The notes beneath the pieces were generated by a model. The model worked only from the letters and a program-made list of their open reading frames with translations. It had not been told where the DNA came from and did not search any database. 64,000 bases of DNA from DATJLY01 sp035518375 (GTDB lineage: Bacteria > Pseudomonadota > Alphaproteobacteria > ATCC43930 > CGMCC-115725), in assembly GCA_035518375.1 (NCBI GenBank), contig DATIXQ010000117.1, positions 1 to 64,000 on the forward strand, in the 5' to 3' direction. This document shows positions 26,156 through 35,121 of this stretch, piece by piece; position 1 is the first letter of the stretch; each line of letters starts with the position of its first letter. A program made the translations under genes and the position numbers.

Positions 26156-27382
26156 ATGAAGGCAAAGCTTGGCCGTCGCGAGTTCCTGATTGGATCGGCC
26201 GCCGCATCAGTGTTGCCGCGCGTGTCCTTTGCGCAGGGCGCGCCGTTGCGCGTCGGGATGCTCATGATCGGAACCGGGCCGCTCGCCGAGGGCGGCAAAC
26301 AGATGCAGCAGGGGCTCACCCTGTACCTCAAAGAGCGCAACTACACTCTCGCCGGGCGTAAGATCGAGCTGACGGTCGCGGACACTGGCGGGAACCCGGC
26401 GGGCGCCAAGAACAAGGCGCAGGAGCTCGTCGAGCGTGACAAAGTCGACATCATCTGCGGGCCGTTCGCGGCGTTCGAGATGCTGGCCATCACGGACTAT
26501 GTTCAGGACCACAAGATCCCGACGCTGGCGCTCGCCGGCGCCGACGACGTAACGCAGCGCCGGCCCAATCCCTATTTCCTGCGCTCCTCGGCCACCTCCT
26601 CGCAGGCGATGCATCCTCTGGGCGATTACGCACGCAAGGAAATGAAGCTCAGCCGCGTCGCCGCGCTGTCCGAGGATTTCGCATTTGGTTACGAGAACAT
26701 AGGCGGCTTTCAGCAAGTGTTCGAGGATGAGGGCGGGCGCGTCGTCAAGAAATTGTGGCCGCCGCTCGTGACCGGCGACTACACGCCGTTCCTCGCCCAG
26801 ATCTCGGATGTCGACGGCGTTGCAACGGGAATCACCGGCTCGAATCCGATCAAGTTCGTCAAGCAGTACAAAGACGCCGGTATCAAGGTCCCGCTCATCG
26901 GTGGCGAGGGCACGGCCGACGATTCGTTGTTGCCGCGCTTCGGCGACGAGGCGATCGGTCTCATCACTGCATGCCCCTATTCAAGCGATCTGCCGTACGA
27001 GTCAAATCGCCGCTTCGTTGCCGCCTTCGAGAAGGAATACGACACGGTCGCAGGCTTCACTGCGCTCACTTTTTATATCAACGGTCAGATCATCGAAGCA
27101 GCGCTCAAGGAAACTGGCGGCAAAACCGACGACAAGGAAGAGTTCATCAAGGTGATGCGTGCCCTCAAATTCACGGAGACGCCGCGCGGCCCGATGCACT
27201 TCGACCATTTCGGCAACGTTGTCGGCAACGTCTATATCCGCCGCATCGAAAAGAAAGGCGGCAAGCTCGTCAACACCACGATCAAAACCTATGAGAATGT
27301 GAGCCAGTTCTGGACCTACGACGAGAAGAAGTATCTCGCCCAGCCGGTCTATACCCGCGACTATCCGCCGCTGAAGAGCTGA
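26156..27382 (+). CDS. LIV-type ABC substrate-binding protein with Tat-like signal
   Basis: A 408-residue type I periplasmic binding protein (Peripla_BP_6, branched-chain amino acid/amide family). The N-terminus reads MKAKLGRREFLIGSAAASV, a twin-arginine motif, with cleavage likely after SFAQG. The mature domain has VGMLMIGTGPLAEGGKQMQQGLTLYL, a typical opening. ATG 26156 is chosen for its CGAGGGAGGATCGAT site. It is divergent from the aryl-CoA ligase/PaaA-like unit and has no permease of its own nearby. It may use the livHMGF products at 30-33 kb or another system. The ligand is probably an aromatic or amide compound, by context only. Confidence 0.84.
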   Translation: MKAKLGRREFLIGSAAASVLPRVSFAQGAPLRVGMLMIGTGPLAEGGKQMQQGLTLYLKERNYTLAGRKIELTVADTGGNPAGAKNKAQELVERDKVDIICGPFAAFEMLAITDYVQDHKIPTLALAGADDVTQRRPNPYFLRSSATSSQAMHPLGDYARKEMKLSRVAALSEDFAFGYENIGGFQQVFEDEGGRVVKKLWPPLVTGDYTPFLAQISDVDGVATGITGSNPIKFVKQYKDAGIKVPLIGGEGTADDSLLPRFGDEAIGLITACPYSSDLPYESNRRFVAAFEKEYDTVAGFTALTFYINGQIIEAALKETGGKTDDKEEFIKVMRALKFTETPRGPMHFDHFGNVVGNVYIRRIEKKGGKLVNTTIKTYENVSQFWTYDEKKYLAQPVYTRDYPPLKS

Positions 27383-27428
27383 GCCTCTTGGACGCCGCGT
27401 CCGGCTCTGGCGCCGGTGTGCAAACGCA

Positions 27429-27451
27429 ATGGCCGGGACGAGCCCGGCCAT
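27429..27451. repeat. Dispersed palindromic element, copy A
   Basis: ATGGCCGGG (27429-27437) and CCCGGCCAT (27443-27451) form a 9-bp stem with loop ACGAG, followed by GACGC. The same motif recurs at 30077 and 62093 and, as a variant, at 62041. Such intergenic palindromes are common in alphaproteobacterial genomes. This copy lies after the LIV-type binding-protein gene and could also act as a 3'-end hairpin. Confidence 0.7.
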
Positions 27452-27480
27452 GACGCTGCGGTAGTATTGTCGTTCTCGAG

Positions 27481-27702
27481 TCAGCCCGATTTGCGCGGGC
27501 GACCGCGGCCGCGCTTTGCAGGGGCCGGCGACTGCAACATCGCGAGCGCTTTCGGGGGCCGGCCGCGCCGGCGCGGCAGCTCCATGCCGGGCTTGCTCCC
27601 GGCCATCGCCAGCGTCAGCGGTGCGCGGTTCAACGCTTCGGCGAGGCCGCGGCTCGCCGCGAGCCATCCTGCTGCAAAACCCTTGTCGAATTCCGTCGCC
27701 AT
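27481..27702 (-). CDS. Small AT-hook DNA-binding protein
   Basis: A 73-residue protein with an uncharged helical N-terminal half (GFAAGWLAASRGLAEALNRAPLTLAMAG) and a basic C-terminal tail with two AT-hook cores, RRGRPPK (about residues 45-51) and RGRGRPRK at the end. AT-hooks insert into the minor groove of AT-rich DNA. Its ATG at 27702 is supported by GAGGTGAGCG. It may be a nucleoid-associated or regulatory protein; no family name can be assigned. It lies leftward downstream of the universal stress gene, separated from it by a hairpin at 27720-27747. Confidence 0.68.
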   Translation of the reverse strand: MATEFDKGFAAGWLAASRGLAEALNRAPLTLAMAGSKPGMELPRRRGRPPKALAMLQSPAPAKRGRGRPRKSG

Positions 27703-27719
27703 CGCTCACCTCAAAACAC

Positions 27720-27747
27720 AATTTCGAGGGCTGAAACCCACGAAATT
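27720..27747 (-). terminator. Hairpin after the universal stress gene, probable terminator
   Basis: AATTTCG (27720-27726) pairs with CGAAATT (27741-27747), with an inner GGG/CCC pair and a CTGAAA loop. In the leftward transcript it follows the usp stop (27794) and is followed by a GTGTTTTG stretch, so it fits a weak intrinsic terminator. It is also 18 bases upstream of the AT-hook start and could act as a leader element there. Confidence 0.5.
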
Positions 27748-27793
27748 CGAAAAGGTTCCCAAAAATGAGAGTGGCGCCGGTATGCCGCTGCGC

Positions 27794-28633
27794 CTAATGG
27801 GCGAGGAGCACGGGCAAAAGGCTCGCGCCGATGACATGCCGTGTTGCGCCACCGAACAGAAGCTCGCGCCACGTTGCGTGTCCATAGGCGCCGATCACGA
27901 GGAGATCGGCATCCGCATCGCGCGCCTCGGCTAGCACCTGCTCGCCAGCCCCGACACCCGCGACCGGCGCCACTTGGCGGTGCGTCGCCGCGACCCCGTG
28001 CGCTTTCAAATATTCCATGAGCGCGGTGGGATCATCGTCAGGCGCTTCGCCGACGGTCACGACCGTGACGCTCTCGGCCTTCTCGAGAAGCGGCAGCGCG
28101 AACGTGACCGCGTGTACTGCTTCGGCTGATCCATTCCAGCCGACGGCGATGCGCGTGCCGATCTTGTCGGGTGCGGAGGCCGGCGCCAGGAGCACCGGAC
28201 GGCCCGAACGCACCAGCGTCTCCTCGATGGTGTCGGTGTGCGGCCGCTCCACGACGCGCTCCGAACGGCCGAGCACGACGAGATCGAAGTAGCGAGCGCG
28301 GTGCGCGACCAGCACCGGCGCATAGCCCGTCTCGGCACGGAAAGATGCATCACCCGGAACAGCGAGCCCGTGCCGCCCGGCCGCTGCCGCGAAGGCCGAC
28401 TTCGTCGTCTCGGCAAGCTTATCGGTATCGGCGATCATCTTCTCGATCCAATCGCCGGAGATCGGCATGTTGTAGCCGTCGGCCGCAAGTCCGATGATCT
28501 GGGCCGGGTCGAGCTTGACGTGGAATGCTTCAAGTCCCGCGCCGACGCGCTTGGCGATACGGCACGCCGTCTCGATAGCGCCGTCGCTCGCTGTACCGCC
28601 GCTCGCGGCGACAATGATCCGTTTCAGAGCCAT
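27794..28633 (-). CDS. Universal stress protein, tandem UspA domains
   Basis: A 279-residue protein with two UspA domains. The first runs from KRIIVAASGGTASDGAIETA to VVLGRSERVVERPHTDTIEETLVRSGRPVLLAP. The second runs from RIAVGWNGSAEAVHAVTFALPLL to LLVIGAYGHATWRELLFGGATRHVIGASLLPVLLAH. The C-terminal domain keeps the G-2x-G-9x-G(S/T)-like ATP-binding pattern in GAYGHATWRELLFGGATRHV; the first is less canonical. Start at ATG 28633 with GGGAGCATCG upstream. Such proteins are induced by stress or low oxygen and modulate survival. It is divergent from the LIV operon at 28824. Confidence 0.88.
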   Translation of the reverse strand: MALKRIIVAASGGTASDGAIETACRIAKRVGAGLEAFHVKLDPAQIIGLAADGYNMPISGDWIEKMIADTDKLAETTKSAFAAAAGRHGLAVPGDASFRAETGYAPVLVAHRARYFDLVVLGRSERVVERPHTDTIEETLVRSGRPVLLAPASAPDKIGTRIAVGWNGSAEAVHAVTFALPLLEKAESVTVVTVGEAPDDDPTALMEYLKAHGVAATHRQVAPVAGVGAGEQVLAEARDADADLLVIGAYGHATWRELLFGGATRHVIGASLLPVLLAH

Positions 28634-28823
28634 GATCGATGCTCCCTGCCGTGCCAGCCGATGACTTTTTGTGCCGCGCCGGCCGACGAAAGTCCAGATG
28701 ATCGCCCATCGGCATGGCCACAAGCGCTAGGGCTTTGATCGAAATCGCCTCTAGCCGATCGTTAGGTTGCTGCTATTATCGCGCCGGGCAGGGGACGACG
28801 ATCCCCGTACGTGGAGGGAACGC

Positions 28824-30032
28824 ATGAAAAGGCTTGGTCTCGCTGCAACTGCGGCAGTTCTGCTCGTTGCGCCGGCGGCATTCGCCGAGGACAACATTGT
28901 CGTCGGAATGACGTTGTCCCAGACCGGCTCGCTCAACGTCGATTCGTTGGCGCAGCAGCGCGGCGCCGACATGTGGCGCGATCAGGTTAACGCCGCGGGC
29001 GGCATCAAGGTCGGCGGCAAGAGCTATACGGTGAAGTTCGTAACCTATGACGACCAGTCGCAAGGGAGCCGCGTGCAGCAGCTCTACACGCGCCTTATCG
29101 TCCAGGACCATGCGCAATTCCTGTTCGGCCCATATTCCTCGGGCCTCGTCGCCACTGCCGCCGTCATCAGCGAGCAGTACGGCAAGCTCATGGTCATCAC
29201 CGGCGGCGCCGAGCCCAAGACCTACGAGCTCGGTAACAAGTACCTATTCCAGGCGATCACCCCGGCCGATGGCTATCTCAAAGGCGCGGTCGATGCGCTG
29301 CACAGCAAGGACCCGCACGCCAAGGTCGCGTTCGTCTATTCCGACGATCCGTTCTCCAAGGCCGTGATTGAGGCGGCCGAAGGTCAGTCGAAGGAGGCCG
29401 GGTTCGAAGTCGTCATGAACGAATCTTACGGGCCGAGCACGACCGATTTCGGGCCCGTCATCAATAAGGTGATCTCGTCGGGCGCCGACGCGTTCATGGG
29501 CGGCGGCCATTATCCCGACAGCGCCACGCTCGCGCGCCAGCTCTATGACCAGAAGGCGAACTTGAAGTGGGAGTCGCTCCTGGTGGCACCGGGCGATTCC
29601 AAATTCGCGACGCTCGGCCCGGCGGCCTTGGGCGTCAGCACGGGCTCGCAATGGGAGCTGTCGGTCAAGTTCACGCCGCAATTCGGCCCGTCCGGTGCCG
29701 AGTTCGCCAAGGCGTTCAAAGACAAGTACAACATCGACGCCGACTATCATTCGGCTTCGGGCTACACCGCCGGCATGGTGCTGCAGCACGCGATCGAGCA
29801 AGCGGCCTCGGTCGATCCCGAGAAGGTCACGGCGGCGCTTAACAAGATGGACGTCACCACCTTCTTCGGCCACATCAAGTTCGCGACCGATCCCGGCCAC
29901 CATGGCCTTCAGGTCGCGCACGACATGGTGCTGGCGCAGTGGCAGATGAAGGACGGCAACCTCGTGCGCAACGTGGTGTGGCCGAAGGCCGCGGCGAGCG
30001 CCGATCTGCTCTTTCCCATCCCGTCGCATTGA
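28824..30032 (+). CDS. Branched-chain amino acid-type ABC substrate-binding protein
   Basis: A 402-residue periplasmic binding protein (Peripla_BP_6) with a Sec signal ending in PAAFAEDN (about residue 22). Blocks such as IVVGMTLSQTGSLNVDSLAQQRGADMWRDQVNAAGGIKVGGKSY and LFGPYSSGLVATAAVISEQY are typical. Start at ATG 28824 behind GTGGAGGGAACGC. It is the first gene of a complete LIV importer operon (28824-33458), although a palindromic element at 30077 separates it from livH and may lower read-through or stabilise its mRNA. It is a diverged relative of the 26156 protein. Real ligands of this family include amino acids, amides and aromatic acids. Confidence 0.87.
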   Translation: MKRLGLAATAAVLLVAPAAFAEDNIVVGMTLSQTGSLNVDSLAQQRGADMWRDQVNAAGGIKVGGKSYTVKFVTYDDQSQGSRVQQLYTRLIVQDHAQFLFGPYSSGLVATAAVISEQYGKLMVITGGAEPKTYELGNKYLFQAITPADGYLKGAVDALHSKDPHAKVAFVYSDDPFSKAVIEAAEGQSKEAGFEVVMNESYGPSTTDFGPVINKVISSGADAFMGGGHYPDSATLARQLYDQKANLKWESLLVAPGDSKFATLGPAALGVSTGSQWELSVKFTPQFGPSGAEFAKAFKDKYNIDADYHSASGYTAGMVLQHAIEQAASVDPEKVTAALNKMDVTTFFGHIKFATDPGHHGLQVAHDMVLAQWQMKDGNLVRNVVWPKAAASADLLFPIPSH

Positions 30033-30076
30033 GCGTTCGCTAGCGCGTCGTTGTGGTCGATCGTTTCAAGTCGATG

Positions 30077-30105
30077 GTCATGGCCGGTGCGACGCCGGCC
30101 GTGAC
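30077..30105. repeat. Dispersed palindromic element, copy B
   Basis: GTCATGGCCGG (30077-30087) and CCGGCCGTGAC (30095-30105) pair with one wobble position and a 7-base loop. It belongs to the same family as copies at 27429 and 62093 and lies between the binding-protein gene and livH, the usual position for such elements inside transport operons. Confidence 0.6.
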
Positions 30106-30128
30106 GCATCGCGATTGAGCCCGCTGCC

Positions 30129-30989
30129 ATGTCGGGCATCGTAGCCTCGATCATCGACGGCCTCCTGGTGGGCTCGGTTTATGGCTTGGCTGCGATGGGC
30201 CTGACGCTCATCTGGGGCGTCATGGACGTGGTCAATCTGACGCACGGCTCGATGATCGTCGCCGGCATGTTCGGGCTCTTCCTTCTGACGGCCGGTCTCA
30301 ATCTGCCGCCGTACGCGGCTTTGCCGATCGTGCTCGCCGGCGGGTTCCTCGCTGGCCTTGCGCTTTACTGGATCGCGGTCCACCGCATGATCGGCCGTCC
30401 GCCGCTCATGAGCCTTCTCTCGACCTTCTCGATCAATTTCGTGCTGATCGGGCTTGGCACGGCCGTGTGGGGAACGGTGCTCTTCAACGTGCCTGTGAGC
30501 GTCCCCGGCTTCACCTTTGGGCGCTACACCTTTCCCGGCACGCATATCGTTGCCGCTGTGCTGACGGCGCTGCTCGCGCTCCTTCTTTATTTCTTTCTCT
30601 ATCGCACGCGGCTCGGCAAGGCGATCCGCGCCGTCGCCGGCAATCGCGGCGCGGCCGAGCTCGTCGGCATCCCGACGACGCGCGTGCTGTCGTTCGCGTT
30701 TGCCCTCGGCGCCTCGCTTGCCTGCGTCTCCGGCATGCTGATCGCGACGCTCTTTCCATTCACGCTTCTTTCGGGCGACGTCTATCAGCTCAAGAGCTTC
30801 ATCGTCATCGTGCTTGGTGGGCTCGGCAACCCGACCGGCGCGCTCGTCGGCGGCCTCGCGCTCGGATTGCTCGAAGGGCTGCTGACACCGTTCATGCCGG
30901 TGAGCTGGACCGCCGTCATCGAGTTCGCGCTGTTCGTGGTCGTGCTGATCGCCTGCCCGACGGGCATCTTCGCCTTGCGCCGCTCGTGA
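30129..30989 (+). CDS. livH: Branched-chain amino acid ABC transporter permease LivH
   Basis: A 286-residue inner-membrane permease with about eight helices. The opening IDGLLVGSVYGLAAMGLTLIWGVMDVVNLTHGSMIVAGMF is the LivH hallmark, and the cytoplasmic loop GIPTTRVLSFAFALGASLACVSGML and the LGGLGNPTGALVGGLALGLLE region contact the ATPase. It follows the binding protein after 96 bases, and its stop overlaps the LivM start by 4 bases (GTGA). Together with LivM it forms the membrane channel of the importer. Confidence 0.92.
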   Translation: MSGIVASIIDGLLVGSVYGLAAMGLTLIWGVMDVVNLTHGSMIVAGMFGLFLLTAGLNLPPYAALPIVLAGGFLAGLALYWIAVHRMIGRPPLMSLLSTFSINFVLIGLGTAVWGTVLFNVPVSVPGFTFGRYTFPGTHIVAAVLTALLALLLYFFLYRTRLGKAIRAVAGNRGAAELVGIPTTRVLSFAFALGASLACVSGMLIATLFPFTLLSGDVYQLKSFIVIVLGGLGNPTGALVGGLALGLLEGLLTPFMPVSWTAVIEFALFVVVLIACPTGIFALRRS

Positions 30990-31993
30990 CTGACCTTGCC
31001 TCGACACACGTCGCCCAAAGGCGCGATAGCGTCTTGCGGCGCCCGTTCTTCTGGGTGATCGGGGTCGCCGTCATCGTGTTCGCGCTGGCGCCGTGGATCG
31101 GCAACGACGTCGAGCTGCGCGAAAGCTTCATGCTCGCCACCATCTACGTGATCCTCGCGAGCAATCTCAACGTGATGATCGGCTATGCCGGCTACATCAA
31201 TTTCGGCAGCATCGTTTTTTTCGGTCTCGGCGGCTATATCTGCGTTTATCTCATGGCGGTGCCGCAATGGCCGTTGGCGGCGGCGGCGCCGGCCGCCGGC
31301 GTCATCGTGAGCGCGCTCGCCTTGCCCTTCGGCCTTGGCATCCTGCGCCTGCGCGGCGCCTATTTCGCGCTCGCGACCATCGGCGTCAACGAGGCGGTTC
31401 AGGCCTTCGTCACCAATTTCAAGCCGTGGGGCGGCGCCTCGGGCATGTATCTTTCGACCGCGCTCTTCAAGCCCCTTGGCGGGCCGATGCAGGCGCTATG
31501 GACGATCTATTTTCTGCTCGTCGCCATCATGGGCCTGTCGCTCTATCTGAGCTGGGGCATCAAGATCTCAAAGTTCGGGCTTGGCCTCCTCGCGATCGGC
31601 CAGAATGAGGACGCTGCCTCGGTGATGGGCGTACCGACGCCGCTCTACAAGGCGATGGCCTACTGCGCGACTGCGTTCCTGCCGGCGATGGCGGGAGGGC
31701 TTTACTTCTTCAAGGGTGCTTTCATCCAGCCGAGCGATGCGTTCGATCTCACCTTCTCGACCGAGGCGATCGCCATCGTCATGCTGGGCGGGCAGGGCAC
31801 GATCGCGGGCCCGGCGATCGGCGCCTTCTTCTACGAGCAGCTGCGCGGCTGGCTTCTGACCTCGGAGACGTTCTCGAACTTCCAGCTTGTGGCGGCGGGT
31901 GCGCTGCTGCTCGTCATCGTCCTGTTCCTGCCTGGCGGGCTCATGGGCTGGCTTTATCAGCGCTGGCCGCGCTTGAGCCGGTGGATTGAATGA
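30986..31993 (+). CDS. livM: Branched-chain amino acid ABC transporter permease LivM
   Basis: A 335-residue permease, the second membrane subunit. Family blocks include LATIYVILASNLNVMIGYAGYINFGSIVFFGLGGYICVYL, RGAYFALATIGVNEAVQAFV, and the C-terminal VMLGGQGTIAGPAIGAFFYEQLRGWLL. I chose GTG 30986, which overlaps the LivH stop (GTGA); the frame upstream is antisense-free but lies inside livH. Its own stop overlaps the LivG start (ATGA at 31990-31993). The tight coupling supports a single importer complex. Confidence 0.92.
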   Translation: MTDLASTHVAQRRDSVLRRPFFWVIGVAVIVFALAPWIGNDVELRESFMLATIYVILASNLNVMIGYAGYINFGSIVFFGLGGYICVYLMAVPQWPLAAAAPAAGVIVSALALPFGLGILRLRGAYFALATIGVNEAVQAFVTNFKPWGGASGMYLSTALFKPLGGPMQALWTIYFLLVAIMGLSLYLSWGIKISKFGLGLLAIGQNEDAASVMGVPTPLYKAMAYCATAFLPAMAGGLYFFKGAFIQPSDAFDLTFSTEAIAIVMLGGQGTIAGPAIGAFFYEQLRGWLLTSETFSNFQLVAAGALLLVIVLFLPGGLMGWLYQRWPRLSRWIE

Positions 31994-32741
31994 GCGCGAT
32001 CCTCGAGCTCGAGGGCGTGAGCAGGAATTTCGGCGGCCTCAAGGCCATCGACAACCTGAGCTTCGTGGTCAACGAGCGCGAGATCCTAGGCCTTATCGGC
32101 CCCAACGGCGCTGGCAAATCGACGCTCTTCAATCTCATCAACGGGGTCTTTCCCCCGGACAGGGGCCGCATCCGCTTTCGTGGGGTCGACATCACGGGCG
32201 AGCCGCCCTATCGCATAGCGAAGCACGGGCTCGCTCGCGCGCACCAGATCGTACAACCTTTGGAGCAGATGACGGTGCTCGAGAATTGCACCGTTGGCGC
32301 CTGTTTCGGGCGCGAGAGCCTGTCGCGCGCCCGGGCGAGCGAGGTGGCGCGCGAGGCGGCCGTCTTTGTCGGGCTCGAGGACCGGCTTGAAGTCGCGGCC
32401 GCGCATCTCAACATCGCCGGCAAGAAGCGCTTGGAGCTTGCCCGCTCGCTCGCGGCCCAGGCCTCGCTCCTGCTCCTCGACGAGGTTTTGGCCGGCCTCA
32501 ATCCGACCGAGGTCGATTACATGATCGGCGTCATCCGCCGCATCCGTGAGCGCGGTATCGCCATCCTGATGATCGAGCACCTGATGCAGGCGATCATGAG
32601 CCTCTCGGACCGCGTGGTCGTGCTCAATTCCGGCCAGAAGCTTGCAGAGGGCGCGCCGGCCGAGGTCGCCAACAACCCGCTCGTGATCGAGGCTTATCTG
32701 GGCGACCCCGAGCTCGCCAAGGAATTCCGCGGAGAGGCGAG

Positions 32742-32745
<4 letters not shown>
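31990..32745 (+). CDS. livG: Branched-chain amino acid ABC transporter ATPase LivG
   Basis: A 251-residue ATP-binding subunit. Walker A is GPNGAGKS (about residues 36-43), the Q-loop region includes LARAHQIVQPLEQMTVLENC, and the Walker B is LLLLDEVLAGLNPTEVD. The signature is LNIAGKKRLELARSLA, in which the usual SGGQ is replaced by AGKK, as is common for LivG-type subunits. The C-terminal NSGQKLAEGAPAEVANNPLVIEAYLGD tail is diagnostic of this family. It is translationally coupled to LivM and LivF by 4-base overlaps. Confidence 0.92.
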
Positions 32746-33458
<713 letters not shown>

Positions 33459-33531
33459 CCCGCGCCTGGACAAGCGTGCCGCGCCCGGCTTGGATGGCGC
33501 TCGCGCGAGTCCGCGACCCAGGGAGATGCGA

Positions 33532-34233
33532 ATGATCGACTTCTACGCGCTCACCAGCCCCAACGTGCAGAAGATATTTCTGATGCTCGAGGAGACCGGG
33601 CTCGAATATCGGCCGATCTATGTCGACGTATGGAAGGGCGACCAGTTCAAGCCGGAATTCCTGAAGCTCAATCCGAATGCCAAGATCCCGGTGATCGTCG
33701 ATCACGACGGGCCGGGCGGCAAGCCCTACACATGCTTCGAGTCGGGCGCGATCCTCATGTATCTCGCCGAGAAGACCGGCAAGTTCCTGCCGAAGGACGC
33801 GGCCCAGCGCTTTGACGTGATCCAATGGCTCATGATCCAGATGTCGGGCGTCGGACCGATGTTCGGCCAGTTCGTCCATTTCAAGCGCTTCGCGCCGGCG
33901 GGCAACGACTACGCGGCCGTGCGCTATCAGACCGAGGTGCGCCGCCTCTATGATGTGCTGGAGCAGCGGCTGGAGAAATCGGCGTATCTCGGCGGCCCCG
34001 ACTACACGATTGCCGACATCGCGACCTTCCCCTGGACGCGCCAGCACGACTTCATGGGCGTGAAGTGGGATGACCACAAGAACTGCGCGCGGTGGTTCAG
34101 CGCGATTGCCGAACGGCCGGCGGTCAAGCGCGCACTTGCCAAGCTCGAGACCATTCCGTCGGTGCGCGACAACGCCAAGCCCGACGATGTCGATCGCTTC
34201 TTCGGCCGCGGCCGCTGGGCGCGCGCGTCCTAG
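33532..34233 (+). CDS. Glutathione S-transferase, GstB/Ure2-like (Nu-class-like)
   Basis: A 233-residue cytosolic protein with an N-terminal thioredoxin-like domain (DFYALTSPNVQKIFLMLEETGLEYRPIYVD) and an all-helical C-terminal domain. The TSPNxxKI motif and the ESGAILMYLAEKTGKFLP glutathione-binding turn are those of bacterial YfcG/YghU-like transferases, which use Asn/Thr near the thiol rather than Cys. ATG 33532 gives good spacing to a GGGAG site; ATG 33526 is just upstream. It ends the livHMGF operon, so it may detoxify or isomerise the imported compound or its product. It converges with the protease gene at 34240. Confidence 0.85.
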   Translation: MIDFYALTSPNVQKIFLMLEETGLEYRPIYVDVWKGDQFKPEFLKLNPNAKIPVIVDHDGPGGKPYTCFESGAILMYLAEKTGKFLPKDAAQRFDVIQWLMIQMSGVGPMFGQFVHFKRFAPAGNDYAAVRYQTEVRRLYDVLEQRLEKSAYLGGPDYTIADIATFPWTRQHDFMGVKWDDHKNCARWFSAIAERPAVKRALAKLETIPSVRDNAKPDDVDRFFGRGRWARAS

Positions 34234-34239
34234 TACCGA

Positions 34240-34926
34240 TCAGCGTATTGCCGCGTCAGTGCCGAGGCGCGCGATCTGCGTCGGCGCCCCGCTGCGCGGC
34301 ACGTGATACCACCAGCCGAGCCGGTTGATCGAGTAATACGGGATATAGCGATCGATCGCGCTGTCGGGCCGCACATCGGCTACGAGGTTGTCGAGCACCA
34401 GCGCCTCGCCATCGACATAGACGATAGCGACGGCGTGGTCGGCGCCGAGCGAGGCGTCGCGAACCACGGCGAAGCGCAGGTCCTCCTCCGGCACGCCCGA
34501 TTGCTCAAGCGCCATGAACTTGGCGATGGCGTAGTCCTGGCATTGGCCGCCGCGGGCCAGAAATTCAAACGGCGTTTCCCAGTGATCGGGGTCATGCCAG
34601 TTTGTGACGGCGGGGACATAGCGCACACGGTTCATCGCGTCGTTGACGCGCGCGACGCGGGCGCGCAGCGGCAAGGTCTTGAGCTCGGCGATGAAGGTGC
34701 GCCAGCGCTGCGCGGCGCTGCAGACGACGTCGGCCGCCGCGTCGCATTGAGACGGCGGCGCGACGAGGTCTCGCTCGCTGCGTGCGACGACGCCGTCCCA
34801 CTTTGTGAAAGGCGCGAGATTCGTCGAGTAGACCTCGCGCGTGCCGAAGAGCCCGGCCGCCCCGGCGGGCGGCACGACAAGAAAGGCAGCGAGGACGAGG
34901 AGGCAGGCGCCAATAAATCGTCGCAA
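34240..34926 (-). CDS. LapG-like periplasmic transglutaminase-like cysteine protease (BTLCP)
   Basis: A 228-residue exported protease. A signal peptide (RRFIGACLLVLAAFLVVPPAGAAG) opens the protein. The catalytic triad is readable as Cys129 in GGQCQDYAIAK, His164 in GADHAVAIV and Asp179 in LVLDNLV, the order used by LapG, which cleaves large surface adhesins and releases biofilm cells. The start is TTG 34926; no ATG or GTG begins the signal peptide. The only GGGG stretch at suitable spacing lies in the last stem strand of a c-di-GMP-I-like aptamer immediately upstream (34933-35024). No LapA-type adhesin or LapD is in the window. It converges with the glutathione transferase gene. Confidence 0.85.
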   Translation of the reverse strand: MRRFIGACLLVLAAFLVVPPAGAAGLFGTREVYSTNLAPFTKWDGVVARSERDLVAPPSQCDAAADVVCSAAQRWRTFIAELKTLPLRARVARVNDAMNRVRYVPAVTNWHDPDHWETPFEFLARGGQCQDYAIAKFMALEQSGVPEEDLRFAVVRDASLGADHAVAIVYVDGEALVLDNLVADVRPDSAIDRYIPYYSINRLGWWYHVPRSGAPTQIARLGTDAAIR

Positions 34927-34932
34927 TCCGGA

Positions 34933-35024
34933 ACCCCATTCGGCGGCCCCGCTACCCCGGGCTTTGGCCCGGCGCCGGAGGCTTTGCGTCCCCGGGTTGC
35001 CCCGGGTTTGCCTTTTCGTGGGGT
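34933..35024 (-). ncRNA. Cyclic-di-GMP-I (GEMM-I) riboswitch aptamer
   Basis: Read leftward, the 92 bases upstream of the LapG-like gene match the GEMM-I consensus block by block: GGCAAACC, GGGACGCAAAGCCUCCGG, then GUAGCGGGG...CCGA. Closing stem P1 is ACCCCA (35024-35019) with UGGGGU (34938-34933). The next hairpin is CCCGGG-GCAA-CCCGGG (35006-34991), a GNRA tetraloop facing the expected receptor in CCUCCGG, and P3 is CCGGGC-CAAA-GCCCGG (34972-34957). These are the features by which class I aptamers bind c-di-GMP. The 3' strand of P1 carries the only ribosome-binding-site-like GGGG, seven bases before the TTG start, so ligand binding would be expected to block translation. Confidence 0.87.
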
Positions 35025-35080
35025 GACTTCCGTCGGAAGGCGCACCACCGCGATCAACGGCGAGTGAAGCACACCCGCCG

Positions 35081-35095
35081 CTAACATTTGCTTAA
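35081..35095 (-). promoter_or_regulatory. CtrA-like site upstream of the riboswitch
   Basis: On the leftward strand the sequence TTAA-N7-TTAG (35095-35081) matches the CtrA box TTAA-N7-TTAA at seven of eight positions. It lies about 57 bases before the aptamer, in a plausible promoter position in this GC-rich region. CtrA controls cell-cycle and surface genes in many alphaproteobacteria. The call rests on one near-match. Confidence 0.3.
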
Positions 35096-35121
35096 CTCGT
35101 GCGCTTCCGCTTCAGCGCAGG

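Noticed and set aside
28735..28748. TTGATCGAAATCGC upstream of the LIV-type binding protein, resembling an FNR box
   Set aside because: Only the left half matches; the right half has two mismatches.
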